A DNA stretch of 19,806 nucleotides from CAYZWU01 sp964482235 (GTDB lineage Bacteria > Planctomycetota > B15-G4 > CAYZWU01): contig CAYZWU010000076.1 of the NCBI GenBank assembly GCA_964482235.1, positions 1 to 19,806 of the forward strand, written 5' to 3'. A model generated the notes under the pieces. That model did no database searches, was not told the DNA's origin, and saw only the letters and a program-made list of their open reading frames with translations. Within the stretch, counting starts at the first letter, position 1. Every line of letters begins with the position of its first letter. The position numbers and the translations under genes are program-made. Shown piece after piece: positions 1 through 5,471 of this stretch.

Positions 1-1231
1 TGCACGTCCGGATCTGTGCGGGGGGCGCCGGGAAACCGGCGTCCCTACCGCGACCGATGGCGCCGGACAGGGGTAGCCCAGTGAGGTCGTCCAGAACTTC
101 ACCGGAGATGGAAAGTCCCGGCTCAATCATGACAGAATAATTCTCAAGCCCAGAATCAGCGGGGATCTCCACTTGTTCCCAATAGGGCAGGAAACCAGGG
201 GCGTAGATAAACAGGCGATGGATTCCAGCCTGCTCGAGATCGAAGGAGAAGGTCCCGTCCTTGCTTTCAATCCGTGTGTTAAAAAGAGAGATGGGATCCC
301 AGTCCATCGTACTTTCACGGCTGAGCAGAAAGTCGAAGGAAGGGATTGGGTCACCGGTGACCCGGCCTTTCACCATTCCGGAGAACGTAATCGTCGACAG
401 GGTGGAAGGCTCACCGTTTTTGTCCTTTGAGTTGAACTCTTCCCGGCCGGGAACCCGGAGGTCTCCTCGTCGCCCCATTGCGATTCGATCTTCTTCACTC
501 TTTCGGGGCTGCAGCGGAGCTCGTTTGAACGAATCGTTTTCGGCCGATGAACCGAAGTACCAGATGCCGGCGATGGACATCAAAATGGCTGCCGTAGCAA
601 GCAGGGACTTCTGAACGACGGAGAGGGCGGCCGGCTTCGCCAGGACAAGCGTCGGTCCGGCCAGAGCGACGGCCTTGGCCGTGGGGGTGAGACCGGCCAC
701 GGGGATGAGAGGGAGGAGCCAGGAGAGACGTTTACCTCCGTGCTTCTTGTCGAGGGAATCTCTCAGTTTCTCGAGTCCGCGCTCGAGGCGCTTTTTCACC
801 GTGGCCTTGGGCACGTCAAGCGTGGCCGCGATCTTCTGCGGTTTCATGCCGTCATAGAACCGGTGAAGAACGGCCGTCCTGTAGGGCTCTTCCAGCCCGA
901 GAACGGCCTGGAGAAGATCCTTCTGGGTCTCTTCCGCCTCCACGATATCGTCCGTGGATCGGGCCGTCTCCGTTGCCTGGGCGGAATAGGACCGCTCCTT
1001 CTTCCCCTCTCGCTCCAGATCGCGCCATTCGTTGCGAGCGAGATTTCTCATCACGTGGGCCAGCCAGGCGCGAGGATTGCTTTTCGTCCAGATGGAGTGC
1101 TTGAACGCGGTGAGCCAGGTCTGCTGGACGAGGTCGTCGGCGAGGCTGTCGTCACGGACGAGATGGAAGGCCAGGGAGCGCATGAATCGACCATGCGACA
1201 GGATGGATTCTTGATTCAGCGATTCGGACAT
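1..1231 (-). CDS. ECF-type sigma factor fused to a membrane anchor and carboxypeptidase-regulatory-like domains (3' end outside window)
   Basis: The frame is open for 410 codons from the ATG at 1231 to the left edge, with no stop. Residues about 10-75 look like sigma region 2 (ADDLVQQTWLTAF, then NPRAWLAHVMRNLARNEWR). Residues about 108-160 look like region 4, with a helix-turn-helix around PQKIAATLDVPKATVKKRLERGLEKL. Residues 171-205 are hydrophobic and Pro/Ala-rich, and 207-227 form a convincing transmembrane helix. From about 282 follow beta-rich carboxypeptidase-regulatory (Ig-like) repeats: FSGMVKGRVTGDPIPSF, then a second one starting ISGEVLDDLTGLPLSGA. The sigma part would be cytoplasmic and the repeats probably periplasmic. 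GGAAGGG lies about 8 bases before this start; an in-frame ATG at 1270 is a less likely alternative. No separate anti-sigma gene is visible. The last 15 or so codons run through a GC palindrome, so the true C-terminus is unknown. Confidence 0.85.
   Translation of the reverse strand, partial: MSESLNQESILSHGRFMRSLAFHLVRDDSLADDLVQQTWLTAFKHSIWTKSNPRAWLAHVMRNLARNEWRDLEREGKKERSYSAQATETARSTDDIVEAEETQKDLLQAVLGLEEPYRTAVLHRFYDGMKPQKIAATLDVPKATVKKRLERGLEKLRDSLDKKHGGKRLSWLLPLIPVAGLTPTAKAVALAGPTLVLAKPAALSVVQKSLLATAAILMSIAGIWYFGSSAENDSFKRAPLQPRKSEEDRIAMGRRGDLRVPGREEFNSKDKNGEPSTLSTITFSGMVKGRVTGDPIPSFDFLLSRESTMDWDPISLFNTRIESKDGTFSFDLEQAGIHRLFIYAPGFLPYWEQVEIPADSGLENYSVMIEPGLSISGEVLDDLTGLPLSGAIGRGRDAGFPAPPAQIRTC
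23..45. repeat. GC-rich palindrome (REP-like) inside the sigma-factor reading frame
   Basis: GGGCGCCGG at 23-31 pairs with CCGGCGTCCC at 36-45 around a GAAA loop. This gives nine base pairs with T42 bulged. It falls just where the second carboxypeptidase-regulatory repeat stops looking like its family. The shape resembles dispersed palindromic elements, but I see no second copy in this window. Confidence 0.45.
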
Positions 1232-1313
1232 TTTTCTGTACCCTTCCGATCCTGAGATCGAACGATTCATGCCAGAACCTAGGGGTATCAGAATGATGGC
1301 ATTTCGGGGATTA

Positions 1314-1319
1314 TGTCAA
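1314..1319 (-). promoter_or_regulatory. Possible -35 element (TTGACA) for the sigma-factor gene
   Basis: On the minus strand a perfect TTGACA reads from 1319 to 1314, about 80 bases upstream of the chosen start. No good -10 follows at 16-18 bases: CATTCT at 18 matches only three of six positions. This may therefore be a weak or activator-dependent promoter, or chance. It directly abuts the 13-bp hairpin. Confidence 0.3.
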
Positions 1320-1349
1320 CCCCTGGAAGGAAGTTTTTCCTTCCAGGGG
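1320..1349. repeat. Perfect 13-bp inverted repeat with a 4-base loop
   Basis: CCCCTGGAAGGAA (1320-1332) and TTCCTTCCAGGGG (1337-1349) are exact reverse complements around GTTT. No T-run follows on either strand, so it is not a classical terminator. It sits immediately upstream of TTGACA on the minus strand and may be an operator or an RNA structure. Confidence 0.6.
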
Positions 1350-1590
1350 CTAATCAACTGGTCCCCCCCCCGTTCTTTCTCGATGTCCCATCGATCCGAG
1401 GAATCTACCTAAAGACACACCGTCGGCGACAAATCGACGACAGCCTTTTTTGCGAAAAATACAGTTTTTCTTTCTTCGTGGGGAGGGTGGTATTCACAGG
1501 TTGCCTTCAGATTGGGCGTAATATTCTGATGGAAAGAAGGTTAGGGGTGTCCTGTCCGCGCAGGCAGCAGGAAGGATATAAAGTGAGATG

Positions 1591-1619
1591 TTGCATCACG
1601 GATCGTGATTCGTGACAAT
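1591..1619 (+). promoter_or_regulatory. Candidate mtnP promoter containing an operator-like palindrome
   Basis: TTGCAT (1591-1596) and GACAAT (1614-1619) are 17 bases apart and resemble -35 and -10 boxes, matching three and four of six positions. ATCACG-GAT-CGTGAT at 1595-1609 is an exact six-base inverted repeat within the spacer. That is a typical place for a repressor site. The promoter call is only moderate; the palindrome is certain. Confidence 0.4.
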
Positions 1620-1623
1620 ACAG

Positions 1624-1671
1624 CCTCGTTTGGTCCCCTTGAAAGCCCGCCTTTGCGGGCTCGAGGTTTTT
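1624..1671 (+). terminator. Terminator-like hairpin in the mtnP leader (possible attenuator)
   Basis: AGCCCGC (1644-1650) pairs with GCGGGCT (1655-1661) around CTTT. The next five bases, CGAGG (1662-1666), can pair with CCTCG at 1624-1628. TTTTT (1667-1671) follows at once. The structure ends two bases before the ribosome-binding site GGAGG of mtnP. It could end upstream transcription or act as an attenuator. I recognise no riboswitch aptamer. Confidence 0.5.
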
Positions 1672-1687
1672 CTGGAGGATTTGAGGG

Positions 1688-2587
1688 ATGGCGAGCAGCT
1701 CGGACAGCGGGAACGTGGTGGACTTTGCCGTGATCGGAGGGAGCGGCCTCTATGCCATGGAGGGGCTCACCGATATCGAGAACGTTGCGGTGGATACGCC
1801 ATTCGGATCGCCGTCGGACGACATCGTGATCGGGAGCCTGAAAAGCCCCGGGGGCGAAAGAAGGATCGCCTTCCTGGCCCGGCATGGACGGGGCCACACC
1901 ATCACCCCCACGGAGGTGAACTCGCGCGCCAACATCTTTGCCCTCAAGAGCCTGGGCGTGAAGCGGATCCTCTCCATAACTTGCTGCGGCAGCCTGAAGG
2001 AGGAGATCGCCCCTGGGCACGTGGTCGTGCCGGACCAGATCTTCGACAATACGCGGGGCGAGCGTAAAAGATCGTTTTTCGACAACGGCATCGCCGTCCA
2101 CGTCTCCGTGGCCGATCCCTACTGCCCTGAACTGAGCCGTGCCGTTGTCCAGGCCGCCACCGATGCCGGCGGCACGGTCCACCCGTCCGGGACTTTCGTG
2201 ATCATCGAAGGGCCAAGGTTCTCCACCAAGGCGGAGAGCCGCGTCTTTCGCCATCACGGATTCGACATCATCGGCATGACCGCCATGCCGGAGGCCGTGC
2301 TGGCCCGCGAGGCGGAGATCTGCTACGCCGCGCTGGCCCATATCACCGATTACGACGTCTGGAACGAGAAGGCCGAGACAGCCACCGTCGAGGCCGTCCT
2401 CTGCCAGCTCCAGGCGAACACGAACCTCGTATGCGAGGCGGTGCTAGGCATTTCCGCTCTCGTCCCGCGGCTCGATGGCGGCTGTTCCTGCCGGAACGCC
2501 CTGGCGGATGCCATCATCACCGACAGGACGAAGATCAGCCCGGAAATACGCCGGCGCCTCGGGCTTTTCCTGGACCGATACCTCTAA
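1688..2587 (+). CDS. mtnP: S-methyl-5'-thioadenosine phosphorylase
   Basis: The enzyme splits methylthioadenosine with phosphate into adenine and 5-methylthioribose-1-phosphate, the entry step of methionine salvage, in the cytosol. The family signature is clear across 299 residues: GGSG at 17-20 (phosphate loop), DTPFGSPSD at 36-44, FLARHGRGH at 62-70, PTEVNSRANI at 74-83, CCGSLKEE near 99, EGPRFSTKAES near 174, and IGMTAMPEAVLAREAEICYA at 195-214. TDYD at 220-223 carries the aspartates expected of adenine-type phosphorylases; guanine/hypoxanthine-type PNPs usually have Asn there. Length is normal. GGAGG (1674-1678) lies nine bases before the ATG. It stands alone behind a terminator-like hairpin. 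A methylthioinosine phosphorylase is the main alternative, since the families overlap. Confidence 0.9.
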   Translation: MASSSDSGNVVDFAVIGGSGLYAMEGLTDIENVAVDTPFGSPSDDIVIGSLKSPGGERRIAFLARHGRGHTITPTEVNSRANIFALKSLGVKRILSITCCGSLKEEIAPGHVVVPDQIFDNTRGERKRSFFDNGIAVHVSVADPYCPELSRAVVQAATDAGGTVHPSGTFVIIEGPRFSTKAESRVFRHHGFDIIGMTAMPEAVLAREAEICYAALAHITDYDVWNEKAETATVEAVLCQLQANTNLVCEAVLGISALVPRLDGGCSCRNALADAIITDRTKISPEIRRRLGLFLDRYL

Positions 2588-2686
2588 AATAGCAGGCCCC
2601 CCCCAAACGTCATTCGGACTCGAAGCACTTTTTTGGCGGCCTTTCAATCCTTTTCCGCGCCCCGGAACATGCCTCCCGAAAGAACC

Positions 2687-2715
2687 TTGCCCCGGTTCCA
2701 TAGATTGATTATGAT
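2687..2715 (+). promoter_or_regulatory. Probable promoter of the YkgJ-type gene
   Basis: TTGCCC (2687-2692) and TATGAT (2710-2715) are exactly 17 bases apart, matching the housekeeping consensus at four and five of six positions. Transcription would begin near 2722, beside a small ACCCG-AGAA-CGGGT inverted repeat (2720-2733). The coding start is at 2780. Confidence 0.55.
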
Positions 2716-2779
2716 CTTAACCCGAGAACGGGTGGGTACATAAGGGTCGCATGACGGTGAGTGAGGAAAGAGCTGTAGG

Positions 2780-3238
2780 ATGAAGCGTGCTGACAAGTGG
2801 TATCGGGATGGGTTGAGGTTCGGGTGCCAGAAATGCGGAAACTGCTGCACGGTGAACGGCGAATACGCCTATGTCTACATCACCGAGCAGGAAGCGTTGA
2901 AGATCATGGATCACCTGGAGATACCTCGAAAAGAGTTCATGAAGTCGTATTGCTCGCGCCTGGAGGGACGCATGATCGTTCGTTTCAAGAACAAGAAATG
3001 CGCCTTCCTGAAGGACAACCTATGCACCATCTACAAGGTGCGTCCCTTCCAGTGCAAGGCCTGGCCTTTCTGGTCCGAGAACCTGGACGAATGGATCTGG
3101 CATGAAGAGGTCGGCGATATCTGTCCCGGCCTGAACCGCGGCAAGCAGTATCCCTATGCAGAGGTCGAGAGGATCGCCGCGAAGGTCAACGAGCGGCTCG
3201 ACGTGGAGCCCGATGAGGTGGATGCTCACACCCTGTGA
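2780..3238 (+). CDS. YkgJ-family CxxCxxCC cysteine-cluster protein
   Basis: The 152-residue protein has the family's cysteine signature: C16, C19, C22 and C23 in FGCQKCGNCC, then a second set in KKCAFLKDNLCTIYKVRPFQCKAWPF and a late GDICPG. Such cysteine clusters are thought to bind zinc or an iron-sulfur cluster. The biochemical role of most members is unknown, so I assign none. It has no signal peptide or membrane segment and should be cytosolic. GAGGAAAG (2763-2770) lies nine bases before the ATG. The ruvX gene follows after 65 bases in the same direction, so the two are probably co-transcribed. Confidence 0.85.
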   Translation: MKRADKWYRDGLRFGCQKCGNCCTVNGEYAYVYITEQEALKIMDHLEIPRKEFMKSYCSRLEGRMIVRFKNKKCAFLKDNLCTIYKVRPFQCKAWPFWSENLDEWIWHEEVGDICPGLNRGKQYPYAEVERIAAKVNERLDVEPDEVDAHTL

Positions 3239-3303
3239 GCCTTGGATCGAAATCAACGCGCCCCTTCGCCTCACCGGGGCCTTGCCATTGAGGGAGATAT
3301 CAC

Positions 3304-3720
3304 GTGGAAGGTAGGATTCTCGGAATCGACTACGGCAGGGCGCGGATCGGACTGGCCATCTCAGATCCTCTCGGAATCACGGCACAGCCGGTCGAGGTCA
3401 TCCAGGTCAAGAAGAAGGAAGAGGCGGTCCGGCATATCGCCGCTCTCATCGAGGAGCGCGATGTGCGTGCCGTGGTGATCGGCCTTCCCCTCAACATGGA
3501 CGGTTCCGAGGGATTCATGGTGCAGGAGGTGAGGGTCTTCTCCGCCGCACTCGAGGAGATCTGCGGCATCAAGGCAGTGGAGTGGGACGAGCGCCTCACC
3601 TCGTCCCAGGCGCTTTCTTCCCTGGCCCTGGAAGAGAGGTCGTGGAAGAAGCGAAAGAACAAGATCGATATCAAGGCGGCCCAGATACTCCTCCAGTGTT
3701 ATCTCGATTCCCGTGGATAG
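3304..3720 (+). CDS. ruvX: Putative pre-16S rRNA nuclease / Holliday junction resolvase RuvX (YqgF)
   Basis: At 138 residues this is the normal size for YqgF, an RNase H-fold nuclease needed for 16S rRNA 5'-end maturation and also proposed to resolve Holliday junctions. The signature residues are present: D9 in ILGIDYGRARIGLA, VIGLPLNMDGSEG at 58-70, E96 in EWDERLTS, and D122 in DIKAAQILLQCYLD. The start is GTG at 3304, supported by AGGGAG (3291-3296) seven bases upstream. An acidic and basic middle (KKKEEAVRHIAAL) is ordinary for the family. Nothing suggests loss of function. Confidence 0.9.
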   Translation: MEGRILGIDYGRARIGLAISDPLGITAQPVEVIQVKKKEEAVRHIAALIEERDVRAVVIGLPLNMDGSEGFMVQEVRVFSAALEEICGIKAVEWDERLTSSQALSSLALEERSWKKRKNKIDIKAAQILLQCYLDSRG

Positions 3721-3863
3721 CCTGAAACAGAGAATCTCACTGCGGTAATCTCGATTCAGAGGACCGTGGGTGGTGATTTCTTCCAATATATATGGTATTT
3801 TACAGGAAATGAAAAAAAGGCAAAGTGGCATAACACTATATCTTCTTGAGGATTATAACTTCG

Positions 3864-5345
3864 ATGAGAGACAGGCAGAGGAAGGGACGAAAGGGCGGCG
3901 GCGACTCGAGGCCGCCGCGAGACAGAAAAAATCAGCGGGGGGGGCGACCAGGAAGAGGGCAGCAGCGAGACGCCGATCCCCTGGGCGACCGAAACGATGA
4001 TCCTTTCAGGGGCCGCAAGGCCGTTGACATCGACGAGACCGACTTTTCGAGGCTCGACGTCGTGGAGCCGCTTCTCAACGCTGTGGCCCGCTCCGGATAC
4101 AGGAGCCTGACGGATTTCCAGGAGGCGGCGATTCCCGTTCTCCTGGAAGGAGAAGACATGATCGCCCGGGCCGACGACAGCTCGGGCCGGACAACGGCGG
4201 TCCTGATTCCCCTTCTCCATCGTCTCGTCGCGGGTACGGGGTCGCGCGTCCTGGTCCTCGTCCCCACGCGAAGGCTGGGCGGACTGGTGGCCAGGGAGGC
4301 GCGGCGGCTTCTTTCCGAACTGGATCGGAAATGCACCCTCATCGATCCGGGCAGCAGCATCAACAGGCAGGCCGATTCGTTCGAAGAGGATCCTGCCGTG
4401 ATCGTGGCCACTCCCGGACGGCTGCTCGACCACATTCGCCGGGGCAACGTGGATGGCGACGATATAGGAGTGCGCGTCGTCTTCGAGGTGGACAGGATCC
4501 TCGACCAGAACCAGAAGGAGGATGTGGAGGAGATCCTGTCGAGCTTCGACAGGGCCGATCAGACGGTCATGATCTCGAACACGATCACTCCCCGCGTGAT
4601 GCGCTTCTGCCGGAACAACGTGACCGATGCAGAGGAACTCTGCTCCCTCGCCGACGAGCCCGACCTGGCCGGGATCTCGCACCGTTTCGTCGTGGTTCCT
4701 CCCCGGTCCGGGCTGAAGGCTCTGCTCGGCCTTCTGGAGAAGGAAGATCCGGACCGTGCCGTTGTCTTCTGCCGCTCGAAGGACTCGACCATCCGCGTGG
4801 CGGACAGGATGTTCGACCTGGAAGGCGGGGTGACCGAGCTTCACGCCGGCATTCCCCAGCACCGCCGCATGCAGCTGATCGAGCGTTTCAAGCAAGGCGA
4901 CTTCAAGATACTGGTCTCCACCGATGCGGCTTTCCAGGATCTCGGTGTGGAAGACGTCTCCTTTGTGGTCAACTACGATCTTCCGGAGCATCCGGAGGAT
5001 TATCTTTTCAGGGCCACCGCACTCTCTGCAGACGACGAGCGCGATGCCGCGGTCGTCACCCTGGTCGGAAGAAGAGGCGACGAGCTTCTCGAGAAGATCG
5101 AGGAGGTCCTGGAGCAGGATCTGGCGGAAGAAACGGTTGACGGCCTCGCCGGCGAGGAAGAGGAGCCGCCGGAGAAGTACGCGGAGCAGGAAAGGGAGGA
5201 GAAGGCTTCTCCCGAATCGTCCGAAGCTCCCGAGAAGGCGCCGGTCGACCTCTTCTCCAACAAGCAGGACGAGAAGAAGGCTACCCCCAACTCTCATCTG
5301 TTCCATGGCGGCTGGCACAGGAAGTCGTGGCGATGGAAACCGTGA
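3864..5345 (+). CDS. DEAD-box helicase-like protein with degenerate catalytic motifs (probable pseudo-helicase)
   Basis: The two-lobe DEAD-box fold is clear over residues about 60-405, but the motifs are altered within one unbroken frame. The Q motif keeps F61 and Q86. Motif I is ADDSSGRT (103-110) where AxxGxGKT is expected, so the ATP-binding Lys is Arg109. Motif Ia is PTRRLGG. Motif Ib, TPGR (183-186), is intact. DEAD is FEVD (207-210), SAT is SNT (238-240), and motif V is STDAAFQDLG. Motif VI, normally HRxGRxGR, is FRATALSA, losing the arginine fingers. The N-terminal 50 residues are Arg/Gly-rich like RNA-binding tails; the C-terminus past 410 is acidic. I infer an RNA-binding scaffold with weak or no ATPase activity. 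The start is ATG 3864, with TGAGG (3847-3851) 12 bases upstream; TTG 3846 is less likely. The 493-residue frame has no stop or shift. Confidence 0.85.
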   Translation: MRDRQRKGRKGGGDSRPPRDRKNQRGGRPGRGQQRDADPLGDRNDDPFRGRKAVDIDETDFSRLDVVEPLLNAVARSGYRSLTDFQEAAIPVLLEGEDMIARADDSSGRTTAVLIPLLHRLVAGTGSRVLVLVPTRRLGGLVAREARRLLSELDRKCTLIDPGSSINRQADSFEEDPAVIVATPGRLLDHIRRGNVDGDDIGVRVVFEVDRILDQNQKEDVEEILSSFDRADQTVMISNTITPRVMRFCRNNVTDAEELCSLADEPDLAGISHRFVVVPPRSGLKALLGLLEKEDPDRAVVFCRSKDSTIRVADRMFDLEGGVTELHAGIPQHRRMQLIERFKQGDFKILVSTDAAFQDLGVEDVSFVVNYDLPEHPEDYLFRATALSADDERDAAVVTLVGRRGDELLEKIEEVLEQDLAEETVDGLAGEEEEPPEKYAEQEREEKASPESSEAPEKAPVDLFSNKQDEKKATPNSHLFHGGWHRKSWRWKP

Positions 5346-5371
5346 TCCGGCCGCGATTATAACGGGATCAG

Positions 5372-5402
5372 TTGCCATTGATCGGTTTTGATCTGCTATA
5401 AT
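5372..5402 (+). promoter_or_regulatory. Extended -10 promoter for the ftsK operon
   Basis: A perfect TATAAT at 5397-5402 is preceded by TGC, giving the extended -10 form TGnTATAAT. TTGCCA (5372-5377) could be the -35, but its 19-base spacer is long, as is usual where an extended -10 compensates. Transcription would start near 5409, about 63 bases before the ftsK ATG. Confidence 0.65.
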
Positions 5403-5471
5403 TCGGCACAGCCGGGGCGAAAATCGGCGGTGATGTCCCGGCTGGTCCATGGTCCACATGACGAGGCAGCA

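Larger units (their letters stand above)
1232..1687. other. Divergent intergenic region between the sigma factor and mtnP
   Basis: These 456 bases hold no convincing gene. An open frame at 1313-1615 begins inside a hairpin, has no ribosome-binding site and resembles no family I know. The region carries a perfect hairpin at 1320-1349, a run of nine C at 1363-1371, a weak CGTCG/CGACG inverted repeat (1421-1439), a palindromic candidate operator at 1595-1609 and a terminator-like hairpin at 1624-1671. It is lower in GC than its flanks around 1440-1500. Confidence 0.7.

Noticed and set aside
740..1255. Plus-strand frame opposite the sigma factor
   Set aside because: The minus-strand frame carries sigma region 2 and region 4 motifs and continues through the whole region; this frame has none.
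1363..1371. Run of nine C as a phase-variable tract (also eight C at 2597-2604)
   Set aside because: Both runs are outside genes and not within an identified promoter spacer, so there is no support for a switching role.
1313..1615. Possible 100-residue protein in the divergent region
   Set aside because: The start is inside the perfect hairpin, there is no ribosome-binding site, and the composition is unlike the neighbouring genes.
1560..1690. SAM-type riboswitch before mtnP
   Set aside because: No aptamer core sequence or matching set of helices is visible; only the terminator-like hairpin is supported.
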